NCBI RefSeq assembly: GCF_932526225.1
Contig: NC_064035.1
Coordinates: 19,829,969 to 19,893,968 of the forward strand
DNA length: 64,000 nucleotides
DNA from: Nematostella vectensis
Taxonomy: Eukaryota > Cnidaria > Anthozoa > Actiniaria > Edwardsiidae
Reading direction: 5' to 3'
Shown here: in pieces, positions 13,601-24,400 of the stretch
Position numbering within the stretch: position 1 is the stretch's first letter
Layout: every line of letters starts with the position of its first letter
Notes under the pieces: model-generated
The model's input: only the letters and a program-made list of their open reading frames with translations
Databases searched by the model: none
Told to the model about the DNA's origin: nothing
Position numbers and translations under genes: made by a program

Positions 13601-13929
13601 GAAGTTGTAGACGTATCTTTTGGCGCAGCAGCGTTGATGATAAGGGTTGTACCAAAGTTTTCCACAGCGACGTTTACACGGCAGCTTAATGGGAATGACG
13701 CGCCCATGGCAGCACTTGTGGGTCCTGAAGTTGTAGACGTATCTTTTGGCGCAGCAGCGTTGATGATAAGGGTTGTACCAAAGTTTTCCACAGCGACGTT
13801 TACACGGCAGCTTAATGGGAATGACGCGCCCATGGCAGCACTTGTGGGTCCTGAAGTTGTAGACGTATCTATTGCCGCAGCATCGCTGGTTGCGTGGATT
13901 GTATCGAGGGCAGATTGCCTTTTTTGAAG
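10634..13929 (-). CDS. Galaxin-like di-cysteine repeat protein (large exon)
   Basis: This minus-strand frame of about 1,100 residues is built from about 26 near-identical 42-residue repeats. Each repeat carries CG-x3-YNP-x2-QRCC, then YVYNFRTHKCC, then an IPIKLPCKRR linker. The C-x5-YNP-x3-CC and di-cysteine signature matches galaxins, the secreted cnidarian proteins first found in coral skeletal matrix; that family call is established knowledge applied by eye. The frame has no good ATG. A consensus acceptor (ttctag) at the 13930 boundary suggests a spliced upstream signal-peptide exon. A hydrophobic ATG start at 14117 (MKYVKYVFLVFLN) is a possible source, but its splice phase does not fit cleanly. 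A distinct variant repeat (YNPRFKRCC, YNGVTPIRLP) recurs exactly 1260 bp, or ten units, apart. Stop at 10634. Confidence 0.75.
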
Positions 13930-14494
13930 CTAGAAGTGCATATGAAAATAGGTAAGTGCTTATCAAACTTGGCTTTATTTTTTTGACTTTATGCGTCACT
14001 CATGGATTTATCATAACACCACAAATAACAGTTTTTCTTAGTATTATAAGTTTGGAAATAGTATTAGCAGTATTAGCAGTTTAGAAATACGAGAAAGACG
14101 TACTTCACATACTTCATGATAGTGACTACCCCGCAAGAGTAATCATTTTTGCAAATATCTTATCAAATATGATACAGGTTATAAAATATGTAACAATAAC
14201 TGATGGTTATATATTTATTTGGTTAAATTAAAAAAATCAAAACCCCGACGTAAAAGAAGAGCAAACACAATGAAGTAATGAAATTGCTTTCTAATTAGCG
14301 TAATTCAGTCATCTGCTCGTCTTCTCGAATATGACGGCCTGTTAACACTAGGATTTTTTTATGTGCGACAAGAACTGCAGTTTTTACCCCATATTGGACT
14401 TGGCTGGTAATAGTAGTAGTCGCAAATCTCCAAATTATTCTATCAAATATTCTAAGTCTGTTCTGCCAAAAACGTTAAGATGTGTTAGTCCGGC

Positions 14495-16755
14495 GGATAT
14501 GTGTCTGAATTGCGCACTTTTTTCTAAAGTTTCCAATTTAAGCATAGTGATAGTTTTTAATACCCCTTTTCAAGATAGGCTGTAGATCCAAGCTCAGACC
14601 GGCTTTAATTTCCAATTCATAAGGAGTATTGATTTGGCCGCAATTTTGAACCGGAAGTAAACTACCCTTTTCTAAAAAATAAATAAACTTGCACATTTTG
14701 GTACTGTTTTCCACTAGATGAATAAAATGAAAGTCAAAGAATGTATTTAAATCCAAGATTTCTGAAAATACCCGCGAAATTGTCATTTTTGGAACTTTAT
14801 AGGTGATAGCCAACTTTAACCGGAAGTAGTCGATAGTAAAACCTGGGACGTTTATTTAACCCCGCGCCTTCTAGCAAAAGACACCAATTTTATTGCAGTT
14901 TTAGGTTGAAATAACCTTTATAAGATGAGCTATGGAGCCAAAATAAAATCGGCTTTTATCACCGACTAATATGGTTTATTGTCGCCATTTTGCACTGGAG
15001 ATTAAATTTGTCATTTTTGAAAGCACAGAGATGCACATCTTGTGTGCGACTAAAAAAATCCATGAAATCCATTTGATACTTTTAAGTTGTAAAAAAGGCA
15101 AAAATGATTAGGTTTCTGCTATTAATTTTACCTTTTTTTTAAACCGGAAGTAGTTTCCAAACCCGTTTCTGTACACTCTAATAAAACCAGCTTAATGCAT
15201 ATACGAATAAGCAATAAGGCATTTATTTTAATAGAGTCACACAAATGATAAATGAGTAGGGTTCATATACGTCGGTCTAACGTAATTACAAGCTACGATG
15301 AGAATTGTTATCTCCATTTAATACAGTTCAGATATCTTACAGCTTTATCGTTATACGATTCAGTGGAGCTGCAAAGGGCTGAACATTTCATGCTGGCTTG
15401 GGTGCAAGTGCAGCGTGCTGGGCAGCCTATCTTGCATCTAATAGCTCTTAGTTCCTCATCTGTATAGTTCTTGGCTTATTGGCACGTCTTGAAAAGCTCT
15501 GGTAGCGTTTGTCCAAAGCGGCTATGGCAACTGTTGTCTATTCTGCAAAAAAGACGGAAGTACTGAAGGCAGAGCTGCCTTCGTCGGTAGAATTACATCA
15601 AATGCTTTTCCTTTCTTCACGAAGAGCCACATTCTTGCCTTGTCTACTTCCGACTCTCTGTACTTGTTGGTCGTATAGTAGCAGTGGAAAGCACTCAAGT
15701 GTTGCTAAACATTTTATCTCGACTGGCTTGAAGCAGTTGAAGGCTAGCTGTCAAAAAGCATCTGTGGCTTCGGGGAATACAGCAAGTACTATCTTTTCCC
15801 CCTACCCGCACATCAGGATACAGTATCACGCCTGTAAATGCGTGAAATTCTACCAGTATTTATTTGGAGAGATACTCCTTTGACTGTTCTGTAGAATAAG
15901 GAAGAAAGGCAAGGAGAGTAATAAGCGCGCTTCCAAGGCCGCCAGATTAACGGTTCCTACAATTACAAACTATTTATCTTGTAGCACTTGCTATGTAAGC
16001 GGTCGTTTACAAACGTTGAAGTCAACGTCAGGTGGAGCGGCCCGCTTCCGTGGTTCTTGGTATCCCCGCCAGGCTTGTCACATAAGCAGTTGCTTTTGTC
16101 TACTCTTTCTTTTCTCTTGGTCCAGCTATTGAGCGTGTATATTTGGTATACTTGGGCTGGCTACATGTGTCTTTTATTTCATTTGACGACTTTCAAAAAT
16201 AGTGAGTATCGACGCGTGATTTTCACTTCCAGATTGAATTATCGGCCATTTTGATATCCCAAGATAATCCGTGATTTAATCAGATTTTTTTTGGCTCCAT
16301 AGCCTATCTTATAAAGATTCCCCTAAACTACTCCTGAAACAAGATTTTTTTTATTTTTGTTGAAAGGCGCAAAGTGAAACAAGCGTGCCAGTATTATACT
16401 TGACTACTTCCGGTTCAAAGTCGCTGTCACCGTAAAAGTTACAAAAATGAAATATTAGCGGTTACTTTCAGAAAGCTTTGGTTTAGATGCATTCTTTGTC
16501 TTATATTTTATTCGTCTATAAGTAAACTTTCTTAAAATTTGTTAAAGTTTATTTATTTTTTTGGAAAAAGTTAGTTTACTTCCGGTTAAAAATGGGGGCC
16601 AAATCAATATCCATTATTAATAAAAAATTAAAGCCGAACTGAGCTTGGCTCTATAGCCTATATTGTAAGGGGTATTAAAAACTATCACTATGCTAAAATT
16701 GGTAACTTTAGCAAAAAGTGCGCTATTCAAGGTAAAATCTGCACATATCCATATA
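14495..16755. mobile_element. DNA element with long terminal inverted repeats
   Basis: The left end (about 14495-14620) and right end (about 16630-16755) are inverted copies. Both contain gcgcactttttt/gctaaagtt, a block reading tagcatagtgatagtttt, and the tataggct-agagccaagctc region. The similarity continues inward: a block near 14918 (gagctatggagcc) is matched in reverse near 16300. The motif ACTTCCGG or its complement recurs within both arms (14651, 14822, 15144, 16418, 16579). This is the layout of a terminal-inverted-repeat transposon of about 2.3 kb. No transposase catalytic motif was recognised, so the superfamily is unassigned. Confidence 0.6.
15270..15740 (-). pseudogene. Decayed Cys-rich orphan protein inside the TIR element
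   Basis: Minus-strand pieces in different frames resemble a family I have seen repeatedly in animal genomes. The upstream piece contains ARMWLFVKKGKAFDVILPT, which looks like the conserved segment ending in PPT-K/Q-AAL. The downstream piece has a Cys tail with the pattern CxxxCxxxCxCxxxxxxCxxxC (start IRCKIGC, end MKCSALC). Stops and frameshifts separate them, so this copy is dead. The family's function is unknown to me; its position between inverted repeats suggests it is carried by a transposon. The family assignment is from memory and should be treated as tentative. Confidence 0.4.
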
Positions 16756-17439
16756 TCATTTTTTTTTACGAATGCTTAGAAGAAAGAATGTATGCGATTT
16801 TTTCTATTTACATTGCTTTTAGTTTTTCGTGCTTCCCAGAGGACGTGGGAATAGTTCCGTATCACCCTGGTTTGACTGCAGATATAAAGCCGCGAAAAGG
16901 ATTGATTTGATTATCCCGTTCTCAATTAATCATTTTAATCCCAGTAATTTTAATTTTTAACGGTTAGTTTTTATTATGTTGACCTTTTATTTCAGTCATC
17001 CGGCTGAATAAAAAAGAACTTCATTTTAAAGACAACCCTCCTTGATAGTAGTTAGCGCTCGATAAAATATTATTCTATATTAAAATAATTTCTGAAACTG
17101 TGATTGATAAATCAATATGCTAGGATGATTAAATAAAACGGCCAAGGTTAACCATAGTTAAATCATTAGCTGGCTAACTTACAATGGGATTGTTATTGCA
17201 GAACTCTTAAATGAACGGCAACAACGCATTGGCGGCCGTAGAATTCACATTTTGTTCTTGTAAATAATCAAAATCAAAGGGCTCTGTGAGCCAACTCGTG
17301 AATGCAAATTTGTTTTTCTAGTTATTTTCTTGTGTGCATGAAACATATACAGGATGAATTTTGAACAAAGGCTTAACACATCCAAGATGCTGGGAGTACA
17401 TAACAATGTCCTTTCTTTTCGGTGTGAAGAAACACCAAG

Positions 17440-17563
17440 AACAGTTTGATTATTTATTATTATCATAAAAAGTAAAATAAAAATTTGACGTCACAAGTAG
17501 GGATCGAACCTCCGGTCTTTGAGGTCTTAACAAGCGACAGAACCACTATACCACCGAGGCATT
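17440..17563 (-). mobile_element. tRNA-derived SINE, copy 1
   Basis: Read on the minus strand, 17563-17486 has a tRNA-like head: an acceptor-like start gcctcgg, an A box TGGTATAGTGG and a B box GGTTCGATCCC. The acceptor ends do not pair and the anticodon arm is degenerate, so it is not a functional tRNA. Downstream is a body (gacgtca, tttttattttac, tttttatgataataataaa) that recurs at 42790-42880. The shared pol III boxes and shared tail define a SINE family. Confidence 0.6.
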
Positions 17564-18839
17564 ACCGAAGTAAAAACTGAGTAAAATTAGTTTTTATCCT
17601 TTTTTGTATCTCACTGTTCTAACTGCTTTTGCTAGCATGTCAATTTTCGCCCTATTTTCTCCGAAAAAAGAAGTTAAATACCCGACATAATTAATCAAGC
17701 TACATCGATTCTTGATTCCTTGTGTTTCTCTGACTTTAAAAGTCCCAGCTTTGGCTATCCGCTTTTTCAGCACAAATAACGCGAAAACCCAGAGACGCGA
17801 ATGTTCAAGTAAAAGAAGAAGGAGATTTAAAAGCTTTGCTAGCATTTTACTTGATTTGTAAACTAACAACTTGAATTGGACTGAACCGTAGAAAATCGAT
17901 TGACGTGAGTGACGAAGACGCATGCGCACGCTCAACCCACATCGAAGACTTTTCTGTAAAGACTAGCTTATATATACTTTACGGCCTTTTTTAGAGTACT
18001 AAGCTTTCACCGGAAGTTTACAGTAAGATCTAAAATTTGCTGTGTTGCGAAAGAACAGAAAGACCACAAAAAGTTTACGGATGCTCGATCCAACGATCCT
18101 ACGATCGAGTGAGTGAGTGAGCTTTTATTTTAATTTATACTTCTCAAAGGCTGAAGCCCAACTATTTGTGTTCTACTGGTGAATTTGCAGTATTGGTCAC
18201 TTATAGCAAATAGTTTGTCAGACAAAATTTGCCTGAGTAGAACAATGAGCTTTAATGAACTAAAAAAATATACGTACAATAATTACTGTAGTTTTATAAA
18301 GAAATATCCCGAATGAGAAAAATATACATACAATAATTACTGTCGTTTTCAATATTCTGCGAACTTTCGCCGACAATTTCCAACAGCTAAATCCCTTTCT
18401 GGCTTCCGTCATTCAAAACAATTGAAGTGGATTCATTAGCACTGAAATGGTTTCAAGTCACGCCACCCCCCTGCAAGGCGGTGACCAATCAAATATCACC
18501 AATTGTAATTCCGTTAGTTTGAATGACGGAAGCCAGATATCTTTTTGGCGTTTGGAAATTATTGACGAGAGTTCGCAGAATATTGGAAATCGCAGTAACA
18601 CTGTCTGTACTTCTAGGGATACGAAGGACACCTCTCGAACAATGATTTATTTTATCAAAAAGGTTCTCGGCACAGCTGTTCTGTTTGTAAATTAATAATG
18701 ATTTGAACCATAATCGGGACTTTAATTTAAAAAAAAATTAAAAAGTATTGCTGCTCTTTTGTTTGTTTTTGAGTAAGCGCAGGATAGGTATGCGTTTTAC
18801 AAAAACTAAACAATTCGTGACATACATTGCGTGACATAC

Positions 18840-19896
18840 CTTGTATTTTCTCGGCTTCAGATACAGCAGTGTCTTCTTCCGCGGGAAGAGACATCACATC
18901 CCTCTCTTTCTCATTATCGGGTTCCTGGTCTTCCTGATCGTCAGAATCTTGATCGTTGGGGTCTTTGGGGTCCTGATCTTGATCGTTGGGGTCTTTGGGA
19001 TCCTGATCTTGATCGTTGGGGTCTTTGGGGTCCTGATCTTGATCGTTGGGGTCTTTGGGGTCCTGATCTTGATCGTTGGGGTCTTTGGGATCCTGATCTT
19101 GATCGTTGGGGTCTTTGGGGTTCTGATCTTGATCGTTGGGGTCTTCGGGGTCCTGATCTTGATCGTTTGGGTCCTGAACTTGATCGCCAGTGTCCTCATC
19201 TTGATCGCCCGTGTCCTCATCTTGATCGTTGGGGTCCTGAACTTGATCGCCAGTGTCCTCATCTTGATCGCTGGGATCCTGATTTTGATCGCTGGGATCC
19301 TGAGTTTGATCGTCTGGAACCTGAACTCGATCGTCGGTAAATTGGCTGTTGTCTTCCTTATTCGGCTCAGGCCTAACATTTTTGGCTGATGAAGCGTCCA
19401 TCAACGCCCCGCTTTCCGGGAGAACATCACCAGTAATAAGCGTTTCTGCACTTTTACCTGGCGGGAATAAAATTGACTTGAAAAAAGAACTACATCAACA
19501 AAAGTAAAGTAAAGCAAGCCACAAATTAAGACAGGCATGCAAGTAATTTTTGAGATGTCTACCACTCGGAAGTACAGATCAGAGTAGTATGAGAAAAATA
19601 GTCGGCAATATTTTCTCTCTCTTTGAGCGAAATTTTCATTAATTTTGGAAATAAATGTTTACGCTTGTAAGATTAGAAAGAAATGAGTATATAATACTTT
19701 CTCTCTCTTTGTATGAAATTGTCAGTTATTCTGGAATAAATGTCTGTCACTCGGTAGAAAGTAAAAGTAAGACAAATCTATAATACTTTCCTCTCTCAAC
19801 CAGTCCTCGTGTAAATGACACGAACGCACCTTTCGTTTGTATCTCGTCTGCATAGATGAGTGTGAATAGGCAAACGCTCAAAAGTAGCGCCCTCAT
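18840..19896 (-). CDS. Secreted acidic repeat protein (two exons seen)
   Basis: Exon 1 (19896-19830) encodes ATG plus a signal peptide, MRALLLSVCLFTLIYA, then DEIQTK, and ends at a consensus donor (AAAG|gtgcg). Exon 2 (19457-18840) begins at an acceptor (cgccag) and keeps phase (67 nt, then GT completing a Gly codon). Its product is very acidic, with about eight copies of a 10-residue repeat of the type DPNDQDQDPK encoded by a 30-bp unit, then DQEDQEPDNEKE. A donor (ACAAG|gtatgt) closes exon 2, so at least one more exon should follow below 18840; I could not identify it. Otherwise the intron would read through to a stop at 18727. A secreted calcium-binding or matrix role is a guess from composition only. 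The promoter and exon 1 are shared with the peptide copies upstream. Confidence 0.65.
18940..19190. repeat. 30-bp coding minisatellite
   Basis: About eight tandem copies of a 30-bp unit (core gatcttgatcgttggggtct) lie inside exon 2 of the acidic protein gene. The length is a multiple of three, so copy-number change would keep the frame. Confidence 0.9.
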
Positions 19897-20470
19897 AATG
19901 GCTAGCAGCTTTTCAGAGCTGCTGTCGACTCAAATGCACAGCGAGCTCTGTGTATAGGAATGAATATACAGTGCTATTCAAAGATCTTTAAGTCAATCAC
20001 ATCACTTTGTTAGCCAATGGGATAACGCAGTAAATCAAGCGAAAGAGTGCTCAACATCTCAAGTGATTATTCTTTAAACTGACATTCCGTTGATATTGCT
20101 TTTGAGCTAACAGGAAAATATGTACTCACATTAAATGGGTTGAAGTCTGGTTCTAGTGTTATCTCGTAAAGTTTTAAACAGTCAAAAATAACTAAAATCA
20201 GCGTTCAGGTATCTTAGATTACATCTGATTTTCCAGATAAATACAATGATGTTCGAAATTAATTAGCAATAGTTTTTGCTGCGCATGCTCTGTGTTGTTA
20301 TACCACACGACTGGTATAAGACACTCATCTTGAGTATTTACTGAAGTCAATAATATTATGATCCTTGAATAACTCTACTAAGGGCCAAGAAAACAATGCA
20401 GGTAACCAAGCGAAAAAGAGTGCTCTTTAATTTTAAGTGGTCATTTTTTAAAAATTGACATCCCGTGATG

Positions 20471-20599
20471 TTAGCATTTGACCCAAACAGAAAAACGTTT
20501 ATATTTAGGTCGACAAAATATCGGAGTGTTTTGTTGTTTTTCCTTCTTGTCTGCATAGATGAGTGTGAATAGGCAAACGCCCAAAAGTAGCGCCCTCAT
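20471..20599 (-). CDS. Small secreted two-cysteine peptide, copy 2 of the 703-bp array
   Basis: A 42-codon frame starts with ATG and a signal peptide (MRALLLGVCLFTLIYA). The predicted mature part of 26 residues begins DKKEKQQ, is basic, and carries two cysteines in FC-RPKYK-RFSVWVK-C with the last Cys next to the stop. A single disulfide ring is therefore possible. A TATA-like box lies about 70 bp upstream. I do not recognise the family, and toxin, antimicrobial or signalling roles are all unproven. The frame is intronless. It could instead be a truncated exon 1 of the neighbouring acidic gene, but decayed copies further out keep parts of the same peptide motif. Confidence 0.5.
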   Translation of the reverse strand: MRALLLGVCLFTLIYADKKEKQQNTPIFCRPKYKRFSVWVKC

Positions 20600-21173
20600 A
20601 ATGGCTAGCAGCTTTTCAGAGCTGCTGTCGACTCAAATGCACAGCGAGCTCTGTGTATAGGAATGAATATACAGTGCTATTCAAAGATCTTTAAGTCAAT
20701 CACATCACTTTGTTAGCCAATGGGATAACGCAGTAAATCAAGCGAAAGTGTGCTCAACATCTCAAGTGATTATTTTTTAAACTGACATTCCGTTGATATT
20801 GCTTTTGAGCTAACAGGAAAATATGTACTCACATTAAATGGGTTGAAGTCTGGTTCTAGTGCTATCTCGTAAAGTTTTAAACAGTCAAAAATAACTAAAA
20901 TCAGCGTTCAGGTATCTTAGATTACATCTGATTTTCCAGATAAATACAATGATGTTCGAAATTAATTAGCAATAGTTTTTGCTGCGCATGCTCTGTGTTT
21001 TTATACCACACGACTGGCATGGGACTCTCATCTTGAGTATTTACTGAAGTCAATAATATTATGATCCTTAAATAACTCTACTAAGGGCCAAGAAAACAAT
21101 GCAGGTAACCAAGCGAAAAAGAGTGCTCTTTAATTTTAAGTGGTCATTTTTTAAAAATTGACATCCCGTGATG

Positions 21174-21302
21174 TTAGCATTTGACCCAAACAGAAAAGCG
21201 TTTATATTTAGGTAGACAAAATATTGGAGTGTTTTGTTGTTTTTCCTTCTTGTCTGCAAAGATGATTGTGAATAGGCAAACGCCCAAAAGTAGCGCCCTC
21301 AT
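21174..21302 (-). CDS. Small secreted two-cysteine peptide, copy 3 of the 703-bp array
   Basis: Same 42-codon frame as the copy at 20471-20599, ending at the equivalent TAA. Differences are few: the signal peptide reads FTIIFA instead of FTLIYA, and FCLPKYK replaces FCRPKYK. Both cysteines and the reading frame are kept. The promoter region is the same. Confidence 0.5.
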   Translation of the reverse strand: MRALLLGVCLFTIIFADKKEKQQNTPIFCLPKYKRFSVWVKC

Positions 21303-21876
21303 AATGGCTAGCAGCTTTTCAGAGCTGCTGTCGACTCAAATTCGCAGCGAGCTCTGTGTATAGGAATGAATATACAGTGCTATAGCAAAATCTTTAAGTC
21401 AACCAAACCACTTTGTTAGCCAATGGGATAACGCAGTAAATCAAGCGAAAGAGTGCTCAACATCTCAAGTGATTATTCTTTAAACTGACATTCCGTTGAT
21501 ATTGCTTTTGAGCTAACAGGAAAATATGTACTCACATTAAATGGGTTGAAGTCTGGTGCTAGTGTTATCTCGTAAAGTTTTAAACAGTCAAAAATAACTA
21601 AAATCAGCGTTCAGGTATCTTAGATTACATCTGATTTTCCAGATAAATACAATGATGTTCGAAATTAATTAGCAATAGTTTTTGCTGCGCATGCTCTGTG
21701 TTGTTATACCACACGACTGGTATAAGACACTCATCTTGAGTATTTACTGAAGTCAATAATATTATGATCCTTGAATAACTCTACTAAGGGCCAAGAAAAC
21801 AATGCAGGTAACCAAGCGAAAAAGAGTGCTCTTTAATTTTAAGTGGTCATTTTTTAAAAATTGACATCCCGTGATG

Positions 21877-22005
21877 TTAGCATTTGACCCAAACAGAAAA
21901 GCGTTTATATTTAGGTCGACAAAATATTGGAGTGTTTTGTTGTTTTTCCTTTTTGTCTGCATAGATGAGTGTGAATAGGCAAACGCCCAAAAGTAGCGCC
22001 CTCAT
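21877..22005 (-). CDS. Small secreted two-cysteine peptide, copy 4 of the 703-bp array
   Basis: Most upstream copy of the array, with the same 42-codon length, signal peptide MRALLLGVCLFTLIYA, and FCRPKYKRFSVWVKC end. Compared with the copy at 20471 the encoded peptide looks unchanged although several bases differ. The upstream region contains the shared TATA-like element, followed by the unit end at about 22450. Confidence 0.5.
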   Translation of the reverse strand: MRALLLGVCLFTLIYADKKEKQQNTPIFCRPKYKRFSVWVKC

Positions 22006-22796
22006 AATAGCTAGCAGCTTTTCAGAGCTGCTGTCGACTCAAATTCACAGCGAGCTCTGTGTAAAGGAATGAATATACAGTGCTATTGCAAAATCTTTAA
22101 GTCAATCAAACCACTTTGTTAGCCAATGGATTAACGCAGTAAATCAAGCGAAAGAGTGCTCAACATCTCAAGTGATTATTCTTTAAACTAACATTCCGTT
22201 GATATTGCTTTTGAGCTAACAGGAAAATATGTACTCACATTAAATGGGTTGAAGTCTGGTTCTAGTGTTATCTCGTAAAGTTTTAAACAGTCAAAAATAA
22301 CTAAAATCAGCGTTCAGGTATCTTAGATTACATCTGATTTTCCAGATAAATAAAATGATGTTCGCAATTAATTAGCAATAGTTTTTGCTCCACATGCTCT
22401 GTGTTTTTATACCACACGACTGGCATGGGACACTCATCTTGAGTATTTACTGAAGTCAACAAAAGGCTTAAGATTTTTTGACGGTGTGGTGTCCATGTAC
22501 TACATATGGATAGGATTTATTGCCCGATCATTCACCCCTTCTGTGTCCCCAGTCTTGCTAGTTTGCGTCCATAAGCGCGCATTGCCAATATTAATATTAT
22601 TACATGAAATAAGGTATAAAGACGCACTGAAACAGTCTGGTCTCAACACTTTAAATAGCAGATGGGCGAATGGAATGCCGTCTGGGCCCGCCGTGATCAC
22701 ATCATGATCAGAAAAGATGTGACCCGGTGTTTACCGCTATTTTTGTCATTGAGGGAACAGAAATGCTGGTGGTGTTTCAACACCGTCTTAATTGAA

Positions 22797-23280
22797 GTTC
22801 AAATCTTTACGCCACAGGATTAAGCCATTACACTTCTACATCTTTACGCCACAGGATTAAGCCATTACACTTCTACATCTTTACGCCACATGATTTAGCC
22901 ATTACACTTCTATATCTTTACGCCACAGGATTAAGCCATTACACTTCTACATCTTCACGCCACAGGATTAAGCCATTACACTTCTACATCTTTACGCCAC
23001 AGGATTAAGCCATTACACTTCTACATCTTTACGCCACAGGATTAAGCCATTACACTTCTACATCTTTACGCCACAGGATTAAGCCATTACACTTCTACAT
23101 CTTTACGCCACAGGATTAAGCCATTACACTTCTACATCTTTACGCCACAGGATTAAGCCATTACACTTCTACATCTTTACGCCACAGGATTAAGCCATTA
23201 CACTTCTACATCTTTACGCCACAGGATTAAGCCATTACACTTCTACATCTTTAAATCACATGATTTAGCCATTACACGTC
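22797..23280. repeat. 37-bp minisatellite, about 13 copies
   Basis: A 37-bp unit is tandemly repeated; its core is ctttacgccacaggattaag followed by ccattacacttcta. The last units diverge (aaatcacatgattt). It separates the intact peptide array from the decayed copies downstream and does not code. Confidence 0.9.
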
Positions 23281-23389
23281 AATATCTTTAAATCACTCCA
23301 CTAAAAGCCAATAAAATAGCGTAGGTATCCGAGCAAAAAGAGCTGCTCATGAATCTTAAGTGTTCATTGTTTAAATTGAAATCGTCCAT

Positions 23390-24400
23390 TTAATTCGTTT
23401 TAGATTGACAAAATACTGTAATGTTTTGTTGTCTTTCCTTCTTTGGATTGGTCATGAGAAGGCAGAAGCTGAGTAATTCATAGTATGTCAGTTGGAAAGG
23501 GCAATACCACAGACTTTAAAAAAATGAAATCAAAAGAAACAGCTGGTAAAAGAGGCTAGGAAAGTAGTAAATCAAAGGCGAAAGAGCGCTTTACTGATCA
23601 TTTATTGCCCCGGGGATCATTTATGGCTCTGAAGCTCAAACCAAAAGGTTTATGTCTAGAATGACGAAAGATTGGAATGTTTTTTTTATGAGTTTGTTTC
23701 CCATTTCATCACTCAACTCTCAAAAATTATGGACTCGGGACTAGCTGCTTTTGACTCAAAGATGCAGCGAGCACTACTTCTAGCAATGATGGAACAATTT
23801 ATTTCCATGGGAAAAAGTAAACCAAGGGCAAAAGATCGATGTTTATTTATTGCTCTAAAAACATCTCAAACGGTTAATTGTTATTCCACAATGTTTTGTC
23901 ATTCTAGACATAAACATTTCAATACACTCTCCATCTATCGTTTTTATAACACCTTACGTTTAGTTATATATAAGACCTACTTGTATTGTGATTTTTGTTT
24001 TGCCGAATATTTGCATATTACTGAGAGCAGATTTGAGCCAATATCTTTAAATCACGCCATTATGAGCCAACAACATAGCGCAGCTAACCAAGTGCACTCT
24101 TATAATTGTAAGTGGTCTCATTTATTTTAAATTCCGTTATGCGAGGGTTTGACCCAAACAGAAAAAGGTTTATATTTAGATTGACAAAATACTGGAATGT
24201 TTTTTTTTCTTTCTTTGAATTGTATTTTATAGTATTTCAGTTGAAATGGCCGATACCACAGACTTTCAAAAATTAAATCAAAAGTTAAAAGTTCCGTGAT
24301 ATCGCAGGTAACCCAGCGGTCTGTTATGTGCTAGCGTTTGACCCAAACTAAAAAGGGTTCATATTGTGATTGATAAAAATATTGGCTTTTAACGGCTTTT
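23390..24400 (-). pseudogene. Decayed relatives of the secreted-peptide unit
   Basis: Four or more stretches resemble the peptide-coding part of the 703-bp unit: near 23395-23445, 23640-23690, 24140-24215 and 24315-24385. On the minus strand they still read recognisable fragments, such as FCQSKYKPFSVWVK near 24150 and QYEPFLVWVKR near 24330, without an intact signal peptide in frame. A degenerate form of the upstream promoter block (ttttgactcaaagatgcagcgagc) is seen at about 23750. This is an older layer of the same tandem family. Other open frames here are not supported. Confidence 0.5.

Larger units (their letters stand above)
19843..22450 (-). repeat. 703-bp tandem repeat with promoter and signal-peptide exon
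   Basis: The start codon of the same signal peptide occurs on the minus strand at 19896, 20599, 21302 and 22005, exactly 703 bp apart each time. Each copy is preceded by the same upstream DNA, including a TATA-like tgtatattc about 70 bp before the ATG. Copies 2-4 are nearly identical along the whole unit. Copy 1 shares the promoter and signal peptide but then diverges into the acidic-protein gene. Unit boundaries are approximate. Confidence 0.85.

Noticed and set aside
10520-13927. Plus-strand and second minus-strand frames over the galaxin-like region
   Set aside because: They are shadows of the 126-bp coding repeat. Only the cysteine-rich frame makes biological sense and has an acceptor at its start.
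17486-17562. A functional tRNA gene on the minus strand
   Set aside because: A and B boxes are present, but the acceptor arms do not pair and the anticodon arm is degenerate. The shared tail at 42.8 kb shows a SINE.
18831-19389. Plus-strand frames rich in DLDRWGLWG or LILIVGVFG
   Set aside because: Antisense artefacts of the 30-bp coding repeat. The spliced minus-strand acidic frame explains the sequence better.
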